From Paraphaeosphaeria minitans (taxonomy: Eukaryota; Ascomycota; Dothideomycetes; Pleosporales; Didymosphaeriaceae), in the NCBI GenBank assembly GCA_015832175.1, contig WJXW01000010.1:1178001-1242000 (forward strand): a stretch of DNA of 64,000 bases. Reading direction: 5' to 3'. Below, one piece after another: positions 12,932-22,247 of this stretch (within the stretch, counting starts at the first letter, position 1; each line of letters begins with the position of its first letter). A program made the translations under genes and the position numbers. The notes beneath the pieces are model-generated. The model ran no database searches. It was not told where the DNA came from and saw nothing but the letters and a program-made list of their open reading frames with translations.

Positions 12932-14114
12932 TTAAGAGCAGTGCACCACACCGTCTGCGTGAGTGTGGCACTCCTACAACTTGTCAGCAATGATCAATTT
13001 TCAAAAACACTTCAATCACGTACCGCTGGTGCAGCCGAAGTCGCCGATGGTTTTTCGCTCAGGGTAGGTGAAACTGTTTCCGTCGCACTCGCAGCATCCG
13101 CACTGCTCAAGCTCGCAGCTGCACTGGTCGCACTTGCAATATCGGAGCTCGTAGCAGTCCATTTTCCAGCACAGCCCTCCCCCGGAATTGCGACCTACGG
13201 TTACAAAGTCAGTTGATTCACATTGATGGCGGCATGCACGAAGCTTCCATGGCTAAGACATAGCCATTCTTTACTTGGGGATATCGTACATCGTATGCGT
13301 ATGTCTCAAGCGCGAACAGCTGCAGCGCAACACTGTCCCTCACAGACAGGTCAGACTCCGTCTTTGCAAGCTCAATGGCAGAGGCGTAGTCTTCTGCATA
13401 GTGCTCGACGATGCCTTCGCCGACCTTGGGGATGTGAAGGAGACGGTGCAGAAGATCAGACGCCCAGTAGAAGTTAGTCTTGCCGTTGGCGACATCCCAG
13501 CCGAAACCGCAAAGTGCCTCGAGAGGCTTGCGGACTTCGTACGCGAGAGGGCAGATGACTGTTTCCGAAGTAGCATTTTCGCCGCGCCAGTGGCCTGCCC
13601 AGCCTGGAGCATGTCAGTAATGACCAGCATTCGCAGTCTCAGTTATCATCACCTTCTTGACCACAGTTGCCGTCGGGGTTATCGCAACGGAATAGTACGC
13701 CGGCCTTGTCGCCATCTGCAATCTTGGTATACCAGCCAATTGGCTCATCTGTGCTGGCGTTGCCAAAGTACTTCTGGTAGATTTCGGAAGAGTTGCCCCT
13801 GCAATCATCAGTTATTAGGCCTTGCTAACAGGGTGATCCGGCCTTGCCTACCATCGCAGGATGTGGTCACGAGCGTGTCGCACAATGGTCAAAGTCTCCC
13901 CAAGACCCCTCTTGATTTGAGCAGCCTCTGTTGCGTTGCAGGAAGAGTGGATGGTAATTTCTTGAACAGCCCCGAAATTCCATTCAGTAGCCGTAGGAGC
14001 TGATGCAGATGCGACTTCGGTCACGGTCACAGTGCTGGCCTGACGTGGAAGCAGAGCCGGGGACGCAACAGCCGAGGCAGCGAAGAGGAGGACGGCGGAT
14101 TGAAAGAAAGCCAT
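12932..14114 (-). CDS. aspf2: Secreted zincophore, Pra1/Asp f 2 family (HRxxH domain)
   Basis: Predicted 311-residue secreted protein, close to the usual length of Asp f 2. Exons in transcript order: 13852-14114, 13653-13798, 13290-13603, 13024-13194, 12932-12973; all introns are GT-AG. The protein has a signal peptide (MAFFQSAVLLFAASAVAS), then the family core with RHARDHILRW, GWYTKIADGDKAGVLFRCD and the zinc-binding HRLLH at 189-193, then YAYDVAIPGEGCAG. A Ser/Ala/Thr-rich linker leads to the diagnostic tail ECHTHADGVVHCS encoded by a 42-base last exon. In Candida albicans Pra1 is a secreted zinc scavenger; in Aspergillus the gene is divergently paired with zrfC and controlled by ZafA. The same pairing is seen here. 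Reading through exon 3 would give an early stop at 13218 and lose the tail, so the two last introns decide the product. The symbol is by homology. Confidence 0.9.
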
Positions 14115-14166
14115 TATGAATGCGGATTGTCAGTGAGACTTATTTGGCGAATGGGCCCGGTGCTGA

Positions 14167-14173
14167 TTTTATA
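14167..14173 (-). promoter_or_regulatory. TATA box of the zincophore gene
   Basis: TATAAAA on the minus strand, 53 bp upstream of the start codon at 14114. Confidence 0.6.
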
Positions 14174-14441
14174 CACACCTCTTATACTTTTCTACACGGA
14201 TCTACGCTACTCTTCCCATTGGCAGGTGATGTTACGTAGCTTTCGCGCCGAGACTGATAGTCCACAGGGCGTCCTCTCAACTCCTACTTTGGTCCAACAT
14301 GATGGTTCTTTCTTTCCACTTAAACCGAGTGTTGGGAAGCCATGGGGTCAGGCGTGGTATTCACTAAGCTCGTAACGACCAGCCAAGGCCGAAACTTCAA
14401 GACAGACTCGGTCGATCGCGAAGGTGGCGTTAAAAAAAAGT

Positions 14442-14450
14442 ACCTTGATG
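14442..14450 (-). promoter_or_regulatory. ZafA/Zap1-like zinc-response site
   Basis: CATCAAGGT on the minus strand contains the CAAGGT core described for Aspergillus ZafA. It lies about 330 bp upstream of the zincophore start and points towards it. Confidence 0.55.
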
Positions 14451-14993
14451 TCTTGAACGACCGGAGATGTGTTTCCTGCCACGGTAATGGACCCCGCGGA
14501 CCCTGCTAACCGGCTGACAGTGTAGGCAGTTGTCAACCCAGGAAATCGATTTCGTCGATGTTGCATACTGCCAAGTACTTCTTCAGAGCATGATATATAC
14601 AGAGTCTTGCTTATGTAACTATTGGGTAACTTAGTGTCTGCTTCCCAGGCTGTCTATCTCTCCTACGCCCGCCTTGGACCTACGTACTAAGCCCGTCGAT
14701 ATTGACAACCCACAGCCCACCAACCTCTCTCTCTTTTCCCCACAATAACCACTCAGTGAAGAATTAATCTACTAGAGCATCTGAGTTTCTCTCCGAGTAT
14801 CCATCCAAGCGCGTTTTCACTCGGCCCACACTGAAGTAATACCCACGCCTCATTCACTGCCAAGCCGAACTCCAAGCCCCATGGCGGACGCTACTTCCCA
14901 ATTGTAGGAAGTAAACGCCAAGTTCTGGCCCGCTCGAGACAGAATACAGCAATCCGACCGAATGGAGTTCTTTCCGCCAAGTTCTTGGAAGAC

Positions 14994-15002
14994 CATCAAG
15001 GT
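14994..15002 (+). promoter_or_regulatory. ZafA/Zap1-like zinc-response site
   Basis: CATCAAGGT on the plus strand, about 190 bp upstream of the transporter start. It is identical over nine bases to the site at 14442-14450 and points towards the transporter. Confidence 0.55.
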
Positions 15003-15187
15003 GTGCGCTGAGCTTGGCGCGAACAACTTGGTGTGGGCGGAGAACGGCATTTCTCTATTAATGTAGTCAACAGCGGAAACCTGTATTTTCGAAACTCAAT
15101 GTTGTCTGCTTCTTGTTCGTAGTTTGTGGACAGCTGCAACAGTCAACAAGCGGTTACAAGAACGACTCGAGCGTTACAAAGTTTACA

Positions 15188-16963
15188 ATGATCTCCGGTA
15201 CGAAGATTGCGGCTTCAGCTGCCCTGATCTTACTATTTGCAAGTGTTGCTGCGCAGATTACGACCCTGAAACCGACAGCAACCTCGGCAGCAGTGCCTTC
15301 GATTACTGCGGTCTCAGATTGCCATGCTCATTCTACCGTACAGTAAGTTCTATTCCTTGATGAATATATTATCAGTCTGAAGAATATAGATATTGCGTCG
15401 CTGGTACAGCAGAGTACGAAGTCGTAGGACCTACAGCGACCGAAGAGTTTGAGGCGCAGTACACAGACTGCCATTCGCATGGCAGCAGCACGTGAGTCGT
15501 CTGCCTTACAGATACTCGGATCGTTGCTAATCAACACAGATACTGTGTCAACTCAGCAGGCGATGATGTCCAAATCCTCGTCGAAGGTGCAGAGAATACA
15601 GAAAGCGAAGAAGAGCATGCCCATGAACATGAAGGCGAATCAGAGGGCGGTGCAAATGAAGGAGTGCACTGTCACGAGCATGCAGGTATCCCGTATGTGC
15701 CATCCTCCCCTGTCACTTGCTGTCAATGACATTAATGCTCCTAGACACTGCACTGGCGGTAGTGAATCAGAAGCAGCGCCTACCTGCCAACGTATAGACC
15801 GCGAATATAACAAACCCCTCCGGATAGGTCTGCTCTTCGTTATCCTTGTGACTGGCGGTCTCGGAGCCTTTGGGCCTATCATCATGACGCGATTCACGCG
15901 TATGTCGCAGCGTAGTCTGATACTCGTGGCGGCGAAGCAGTTCGGTACCGGTGTCATCATCTCAACTGCCTTTGTGCACGTACGTTCCAATCCACTTGAC
16001 CTAAATGCACCACACCTGCTAATCGACGTAGCTCTTCACCCACGCTGACCTCATGTTCGGCAACGAATGCATAGGCGAACTCCCCTACGAGGCAACCACA
16101 GCATCCATCTTCATGGCAGGACTCTTCCTCTCCTTCCTCGTCGACTACATCAGCAAGCGGTTCCTCCTCTGGCGCCAACTAAAACGCAGCGGAGGGCAAG
16201 ACGCCGAAGCCACTGCTGCTCCCAACGCCGATGCAAAGACCGCTAGCCCAGCTAACAGCGCCCTCATCCCTACCCACAGCCACAGCGAGCACGTAGACCT
16301 GCACAGCGACGCCGAAGCCACTGCTGCTCCCAACGCCGATGCAAAGACCGCTAGCCCAGCTAACAGCGCCCTCATCCCTACCCACAGCCACAGCGAGCAC
16401 GTAGACCTGCACAGCGACGCCGACGCCAAAGTCAACGTGCTCGTGCTGGAAGCCGGTATCATTTTCCACTCCCTGCGTAAGCCCCCCGTGTCCCCGGTCT
16501 GCTTGAGAGAGAGAAAAAGCTAACAACGACAGTCATCGGCATAACCCTCGTCGTCTCGGGCGACGCCTTCTTCATCACCCTCTTCGTCGTCATCCTCTTC
16601 CACCAAATGTTCGAAGGCCTCGCGCTCGGGACCTGCATCGCCGGTCTCCCTGACCAGACCGCCTCGACGCTGGTGAAATGCCTCATGGCGGGCGGCTTCA
16701 CGCTGGTCACGCCCGTCGGCATGGCCATCGGCATCGGCGTGCTGGACAGGTTCAACGGGAGCGATCCCTCGACGCTAATCGCGATCGGGACGTTGGATGC
16801 GCTGAGCGCGGGGATCCTTGCGTGGGTGGGGATCCACGAGATGTTGGCGAGGGATTGGCTGCACGGTGGGCTTGTGACTGCGGGTCTGCTGAGGACGAGT
16901 GTTGCCATGTTCTTTCTGATCGCAGGCCTGGTTCTAATGTCGGTGCTGGGGAAGTGGGCGTGA
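15188..16963 (+). CDS. zrfC: ZIP-family plasma-membrane zinc transporter, ZrfC type
   Basis: Predicted 506-residue importer. Exons 15188-15342, 15390-15491, 15540-15692, 15745-15979, 16032-16476, 16533-16963, all GT-AG. The ATG at 15188 is chosen because it starts a signal peptide (MISGTKIAASAALILLFASV); the same frame has non-coding-like sequence before it. A long extracellular N-terminal part is rich in His, Cys and Glu (DCHAHST, DCHSHGS, EEEHAHEHEGE, CHEHAGIPHC), as in fungal transporters that work in neutral or alkaline media. ZIP helices follow: helix 2 ends in FGTGVIISTAFVH, helix 4 has HSLLIGITLVVSG and helix 5 has HQMFEGLALG, the metal-site motifs. The cytosolic loop between helices 3 and 4 carries two identical 36-residue units, each with THSHSEH (residues about 272-307 and 308-343). 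It is divergent from the zincophore gene. The symbol is by homology. Confidence 0.92.
16200..16415 (+). repeat. Exact 108-bp tandem duplication inside the zinc transporter
   Basis: Units 16200-16307 and 16308-16415 are identical base for base. They encode 36 residues each, in frame, ending in a His-rich THSHSEHVDLHS. The identity at synonymous sites shows a recent duplication or recent homogenisation. Confidence 0.95.
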
Positions 16964-17430
16964 TATGGGGAGGGGGCGACGACGAAGCCAATGGGAATGA
17001 AACGACCTGCGAGGTTTACAGTGCGACGGACCGCGGGGTGAATACATTAGCTGCTGGGAATCACGTGGTTTTGGCGATGGAGTGGAAAAATTGCGTTCAG
17101 CCAAGTGCACCCACGTGAAATTTAGCTAGCCCCAGAAACGACCGACACCGTGATGCACAGCATAGACTAGTCTAGGTATCTATTACCTCCATCTGTGATT
17201 GTCACTCGTCGCCAACATTCCCCATCCGGCAATCATCGAACACAGGCCTGCCAACCATTTGTTACACAGCATTCGCTAGACTAGCCGCCTTACCTACCCA
17301 ACCACTTTGGTGCTCGGCCCCACTTCACACTAGCTCCGACCATCCCCTCACCATCTCTTCGATTACCCCGAAATCATACGTGTTGGTATATAATATTATA
17401 AACATTATGAACTGCCATCAAAACACCTCA
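16964..17430. other. Intergenic region before the tRNA
   Basis: 3' flank of the transporter gene. An AT-rich stretch at about 17389-17410 (TATATAATATTATAA) lies 20-40 bp upstream of the tRNA, as is usual for fungal pol III genes. No coding region seen. Confidence 0.5.
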
Positions 17431-17518
17431 GCGGCGGTAGCTCAGTGGTAGAGCAGCGGGCTGCAGTCACCAAACTTGTGGTTCCTGAAGGTCACCAGTT
17501 CAATTCTGGTTCGCCGCT
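17431..17518 (+). tRNA. tRNA-Cys(GCA) with a 16-nt intron
   Basis: Acceptor stem GCGGCGG pairs with TCGCCGC (one G-T pair), D arm GCTC..GAGC, T arm ACCAG-TTCAATT-CTGGT, discriminator T at 17518. The anticodon loop reads CTGCAG/T with anticodon GCA at 17463-17465. The intron is at the canonical place after base 37 and runs 17467-17482. Base 27-43 of the anticodon stem would be a G-A mismatch. T-runs starting at 17532 can serve as the pol III terminator. Confidence 0.9.
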
Positions 17519-17531
17519 TCAATTTGATTTC

Positions 17532-17560
17532 TTTTTTCTTTTTCTATTTTTTTTACGTTC
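17532..17560 (+). terminator. Pol III terminator T-runs
   Basis: Runs of six, five and eight T within about 30 bases just downstream of the tRNA. Confidence 0.7.
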
Positions 17561-18171
17561 ACCTCTTCTCTCGTCGCGCGCTACATCTAGCTCTGGAACG
17601 ACTTTGAGCTACACGTACTGGACTTGGAGAGGGGAAGGTTCCGAAAAAGACTGGCCGCGGTCGTTCGTTTTTGGTCACACAACATTTCGTTCCAGGTAGA
17701 TAGTCAGTTGAACATAGCGAGAGGAAAAGTAATCACGTCGTCGTGCATGAAGAAGCATTTCAGACGGCAAGAAATGGTCAACAAAATAGCCAAGGACGAG
17801 ATGTGATCCTTATACTCTCCGCGCCGTCCCTCGAGGGTTGCGCATTCATGCTGCCTATGGCGCCATGTCGAGCAGCACGCAATCGACGCCGTACTACACG
17901 GCTGCGCCTGCTCGCATCTGCACAACACGTAACAACCAGTTACAAGATTGATTTCTTTCGATTCATCCCAGCGCAACACAGCAGCCTAGTCTACTCTCTA
18001 TGCTGTGACGCCACTTCCCACATCGGAGAAACAAAATCCCCCGCGCGCAGTAGCGCGCTAGAAACACCAGGTGGGTATATAATGTACTCCCGACGCCAAA
18101 TCTCAATAGCAGCAGAATCCCTTAGTCCAAATACACCTTCAGACATACGAACAAATAGCATCTCCCTCTGT
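17561..18171. other. Spacer, no gene recognised
   Basis: Between the tRNA and the 3' end of the minus-strand gene. The short frames present look like chance. Confidence 0.45.
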
Positions 18172-20985
18172 CTACATCACAACGCAGTTGGTTTTCTTCT
18201 TCGGATTGCTCGTCTTCTCTCCCGCATTACCCCCTCTAAGGTTCAGCCTCGACGGAGTCCTCGCGTGCCCTGCGCCCACGCCCGGCGGCGCAGAGAGCGA
18301 CCCGACGTTCGGTTGCAGCATTGTGTCGCCACGTGTTGTTAACCGCGGAAGGAGGTTGCGCCTAGCGTTTGGTGGGGGCATGCTTGCGCGGTTTGGTGAG
18401 GCACCTGCGGGTATGTGCCTGTGCGGGATGCTGACCACTGGTTCGGAACCTCTTCGACCGTTGGAGAGATTGATGGCGGGCGGAGGGCGTATGTCGACCG
18501 CACTCTCGACCGCCCTGCTTGCTCGGAGGCTAGGACGGGTGTTTGGTCGCGCTACATTGGTGTGATTCGATGCCGTGGCTTGATAAGCAGATCGGTGCTG
18601 CGACGGTACCCTGGGAATCTGTGGAGGTATTTCCGTTGAATGGTTTCGGCTCGCGGTAGAACTTCGCCTTCGACCTGGACTCGAATTCCCTGGGCTCGGG
18701 AAGGTAGTTGGATGTAGAAGGGACGGGCGACGCTGCTGTGGGGGTGTGACAAATGTTGGCGAGACGGTTCGTGTCGATGGTAGGTCGGTCGAAGACTGCG
18801 ACTGCATGGCTCCTCGAGACTGATATGGATGATTCGGTGCCATGGGAGGCATAAACTGCGCCAGATTCCTCGGTAGTGCAGGAACTGGTGGTATTGCGGG
18901 TTCGGCGTTACTAGCTGAGGGGCCTGACACAGGCGTCGCTCCATTAGGATGACTTAGGCTGACACTCTGGGCGGCTTCTGCGGTGGCAGTGTATGCCGGG
19001 GGTGGTGGGACCCAATTGTCAGCATCACTCTCATGGGGCATTTCTCGCATGCCGTCTGCCCGTCGGTACTCCAAAGGTCTAAAGGGCAACGCTCTGAGGT
19101 GGCGCCTGTTCGCAGGAGAAACCGCAGCGACTGTAGCGGCCCTTGCTAGTGACATTTGTGACCTTGGCTGTTGGTTGTCATAGGGCATCTCGAAAGCAGC
19201 TTGGGCTTCTTCAGCGGTCAGCTCATCCTCATCGGTCGGGCGGCGAATGGACGTAGGTCGTTCTCTGTTGGCTGATGTTTGCGCACGAACTGGTGCAGAG
19301 CCAATTCTGGAGTTCCGGCGGCTACCGCTGCTGTTGGCATCCTGTGCTCTTCTTTGAGCCAGTGTCCTGGTCCTCACTAGCTCTACCTCACGCTCAAAGT
19401 CGATTGCCCCTTCGGGCAGCATCTCTCCGGGACAGAGTGGATCCAAGTCGTACTCGGTTTTTGTAGGGCGAGGTACAGCGCTGCCGGCAGGCTTTGACTT
19501 GTCGAAATCCAGAACAATTACAACACCCTTTGAACCAGCTGAAGCACCTGGCACTCCGTCTGCGGTCGCGGTGTTGGAGTTTCCGACGGCGATCAGACGC
19601 TGTACGTGCGAATTAATGGTCACCCATCGCAGAACGCGTATTTCCTGATAGGTGTTGGGACCATCGCTCAGTATCGGTATGCAGAAGCACGGCTGGATCG
19701 GGGAGAGATCGGATTTGGTAGTAGACTGGAAATCCCATTCTGGCACCTGGTAGATCCAGATGCTAGTCGTGCCACGCATCCTGAGTGAGACTGCCGCCAA
19801 GTCAGCGTTCGGAGAAACGGCAGGCATTGCATCGTCGACAAATTCGGAGCGCGTCCATCGCTGTTGATCAGGCAGGAACATTTTTCGCTGGGTAAAGCGC
19901 TGGGTCGCAATGTCGTATACACCCCACGTATCTTCCTGCGAATTGAAGGCGAAAAGCTCACTGACGTGGCCCGTGTCTGCATCCGGAAGGAGTGTGGCTT
20001 GCCGCGCTATCTTTGCGGTTTCGGGAAAGAGCATCGACCCTGTCCAGAGGGTATCTGGCGATTCGGGGACCGGTACGCCCTCCTCATTGAGCGGGCCATC
20101 GAAGAGGCCCGCTAGGATATACAGCGAAGAGTTTGCGGATTTGCGTGCGTAGCTCGTGATGAGCAGCGTGCGGCCGTCGTCGGAGAATTCGAGCGTGTCG
20201 CCCACTGGTCCTGTGAGAGTGCGGCGCGCCGTCTCAGGGGCAGCAATGCCAATGCCTACGACCTCTATTCCAAACTTGTTTCCGGTGATGATGATGAGGC
20301 CGTCGGGCGATATGGCAACGGTTTCGGCGTCGTGCATCAGCGAGACGGTCCGCCTCTTCTTGATCTGGCGGTCCTGTTCGCCGTGGATTTGGTATAAATC
20401 CACCTGCGACGGGCGCGATAAGACAGCCAGCAAGAAGCCATCCTCTGTAATGTCAATGGCCACGGGCTTGCGCTTGACCTGCAGGGTGCGGGCCCACAGG
20501 CGCGGCAGCTGGGTGCTCTTGATCAACCAGACGTTGGACGACGAGTAGACGGCGACGAAGTTGCCCTTGCGCGAGACGTTGAAGTCAAAGGCATCAGGCA
20601 GGGCCGACGAGGAGGCCGTGTTGGAGACGAGCTCGAGGACGGTGAGCGCGGGGTGTGCGTGCGGCGAGGGGCTCGTCTTGGTGGCAGCGCTAGGCCGGTC
20701 GTCGTCGGTCATGGTCGAGCTGTGGGCGGTCGAGTTGCCGGACATGGCAGAGGACGACGAGATGTCCGTGTGGGCGGCGGACGAAGCCGACAGGTGCGTG
20801 TGGATCTGCTCGTCGTCGTCGTCGTCGTCGCCGCCGCCGTCGTCTTGAGAGCTCAGCGACGCGGTGGGCGAGCGTCCGTAGACATGGCGCGCAGGCTCGC
20901 GTCGGGCGTCATGGCCAGCAGGCCTGCAGTCGGTCTGGAGAGCCAGCGTCGGTCCGTGGTCGGGCGGTGCTCTCCTCGCCACCAT
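18172..20985 (-). CDS. Propeller-like protein with a C-terminal CaaX box
   Basis: Intronless, 937 residues. The start is ATG at 20985 (MVARRAPPDHG); the frame is open about 195 bases further upstream but has no ATG there and is low-complexity. Residues about 45-60 hold an Asp run encoded by GTC/GCC repeats (20808-20845 on the plus strand). Residues about 120-490 show short repeated units typical of beta-propellers (FNVSRKGNFVAVYSSSNVWL, VAIDITEDGFLLAVLSRPS, VAISPDGLIIITGNKFGIEV, LEFSDDGRTLLITSYA), without clear WD dipeptides. The C-terminal half is a long disordered Ser/Pro/Arg-rich region. The last residues are KKKTNCVVM: a polybasic stretch and a CaaX motif predicted to be farnesylated, which would tether the protein to a membrane. 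I cannot name the family. A role in signalling or polarity is inference only. Confidence 0.8.
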   Translation of the reverse strand: MVARRAPPDHGPTLALQTDCRPAGHDARREPARHVYGRSPTASLSSQDDGGGDDDDDDEQIHTHLSASSAAHTDISSSSAMSGNSTAHSSTMTDDDRPSAATKTSPSPHAHPALTVLELVSNTASSSALPDAFDFNVSRKGNFVAVYSSSNVWLIKSTQLPRLWARTLQVKRKPVAIDITEDGFLLAVLSRPSQVDLYQIHGEQDRQIKKRRTVSLMHDAETVAISPDGLIIITGNKFGIEVVGIGIAAPETARRTLTGPVGDTLEFSDDGRTLLITSYARKSANSSLYILAGLFDGPLNEEGVPVPESPDTLWTGSMLFPETAKIARQATLLPDADTGHVSELFAFNSQEDTWGVYDIATQRFTQRKMFLPDQQRWTRSEFVDDAMPAVSPNADLAAVSLRMRGTTSIWIYQVPEWDFQSTTKSDLSPIQPCFCIPILSDGPNTYQEIRVLRWVTINSHVQRLIAVGNSNTATADGVPGASAGSKGVVIVLDFDKSKPAGSAVPRPTKTEYDLDPLCPGEMLPEGAIDFEREVELVRTRTLAQRRAQDANSSGSRRNSRIGSAPVRAQTSANRERPTSIRRPTDEDELTAEEAQAAFEMPYDNQQPRSQMSLARAATVAAVSPANRRHLRALPFRPLEYRRADGMREMPHESDADNWVPPPPAYTATAEAAQSVSLSHPNGATPVSGPSASNAEPAIPPVPALPRNLAQFMPPMAPNHPYQSRGAMQSQSSTDLPSTRTVSPTFVTPPQQRRPSLLHPTTFPSPGNSSPGRRRSSTASRNHSTEIPPQIPRVPSQHRSAYQATASNHTNVARPNTRPSLRASRAVESAVDIRPPPAINLSNGRRGSEPVVSIPHRHIPAGASPNRASMPPPNARRNLLPRLTTRGDTMLQPNVGSLSAPPGVGAGHARTPSRLNLRGGNAGEKTSNPKKKTNCVVM
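20808..20845. repeat. GTC/GCC trinucleotide repeat in coding sequence
   Basis: Encodes an Asp/Gly run near the N-terminus of the minus-strand protein. Such runs are length-variable hot spots. Confidence 0.8.
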
Positions 20986-22247
20986 CTTCTGGGCGACAGC
21001 GCGCGGCCGCGCGATGGCGATGGCGATGGGCGGCGGAGACGGGACGGGACAGGACAGGTGGTTCAGGGCGGCGGTGGTGACACTCGGACGACGCAGAGCA
21101 TTCCGGCGCGTGGTCTGCTCAGCTAGGTACCCATGGAGAGAGATGAGAGAGAGAGAGAGAAAGCAAGATGGAGCAGGCAAGCCAGCAGCAGCGATGGCCT
21201 TTCACCCCGAGGCAAGTCGCTTGCGTGGTAGCGTCAGACGGTGACGGTGACTGTGGCCGCAACATGACCGCCTCTGGAGTCTGCATCCAGTGTCCACCGT
21301 CCACCGTCCACCGTCCACTGTCCACCGTCCTGTCCACATGCCGTTCTTTGCCGTCTGCTGGACCCACCCCCCGGCGCGCGCTGATCCATAGCGCCCAAAC
21401 GAGCAGGTCCTGGAGAATAGCTAATTATAGAATGCCCATCACGTGAAGTTCACTTGGGGTCTCGGGTTCCCCGTTGCGCACTCCAGTCTCAAGATGCAAC
21501 GTCGGGCGTCGCTTCAGCATACACTCAACACTCAACACTGCCGCACCTCTCGAGGCTGCGAACACCACCGGCCAGCACTGGATGCTCCACGGCGAACCAA
21601 CATCTGCCAAGAACGATCCACCCAACGCCCCATGCAGCCTCGAAACGCTATCCAGTACGACGCAGCGCTGAAAGGCTGCACTGGATGACGGTGAGGGGTT
21701 GCACACCACCCGCCTCCCGCCTCCCGCCTGCAACGGTCAGGGCCTCACGCGTGTATGGCTGCATTGTCCATCCCTCGCGCTCACCACCCGCTGTGTTTCG
21801 CCGCTTCGTTCACCGTCTCCTGGTATTCCTGGCCAAAAGAGCCTTTCTTCGTCTTTGCCACTCTAACCGTCCCGCCCAAGCCTGCATCTGCAATCTATGC
21901 CCATGCCCCGAAGGACTAGTATCTACCGCCGATCCTGTCATATTACGAATGCCTATTTTTGTCGCTTCTGTCCACCCATTAGGTACACATCTGGCTAGTG
22001 CCCCGGATTGAAACCCTAGCAGCTAACATGCTGCAAAAATTCGTGACTTGCGGACCGAACATGCTGTGTCCTGAACGACGTTTGGCATAGAGTGCGTGCT
22101 CCACGGTTTCCGTTCTAAAAGCAAGGGGTTTGGCTTGCACGCGTACGCTGCATGCTAACAACGAACGTAGAAAGCATGCCAATTTCTGTCCCGCAACGAT
22201 GGTTCGGTCCTCTCCGCCCCCACGCCACTTACTTGGACCTCGGTTCC
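20986..22247. other. Spacer between two minus-strand genes
   Basis: Contains a GTCCACC-type short tandem repeat at about 21290-21335 and direct repeats of CAACACT and CTCCCGC type near 21525 and 21712. It is likely the promoter of the CaaX protein (5' UTR with a GAGA run at 21143-21160). No credible gene seen. Confidence 0.45.

Larger units (their letters stand above)
14115..15187. promoter_or_regulatory. Bidirectional promoter of the zincophore and zinc transporter genes
   Basis: A 1.07-kb interval lies between the two divergent start codons and contains no convincing gene; the minus frame at 14348-14566 is not protein-like. It holds a TATA element for the minus gene and two CAAGGT sites in opposite orientation. 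In Aspergillus fumigatus the homologous interval is bound by the zinc-responsive factor ZafA, so zinc-starvation induction of both genes is likely. Confidence 0.75.

Noticed and set aside
13218..13290. End of the zincophore gene at the stop at 13218
   Set aside because: Reading through the GTACGA donor gives an early stop, whereas splicing to 13194 and then to 12973 yields YAYDVAIPGEGC and ECHTHADG, both family hallmarks.
13275..14003. Plus-strand frame of 242 codons
   Set aside because: Antisense shadow of the zincophore exons, which are strongly supported by conserved motifs on the minus strand.
20986..21180. N-terminal extension of the CaaX protein
   Set aside because: The open frame has no ATG here and is low-complexity; the first ATG is at 20985.
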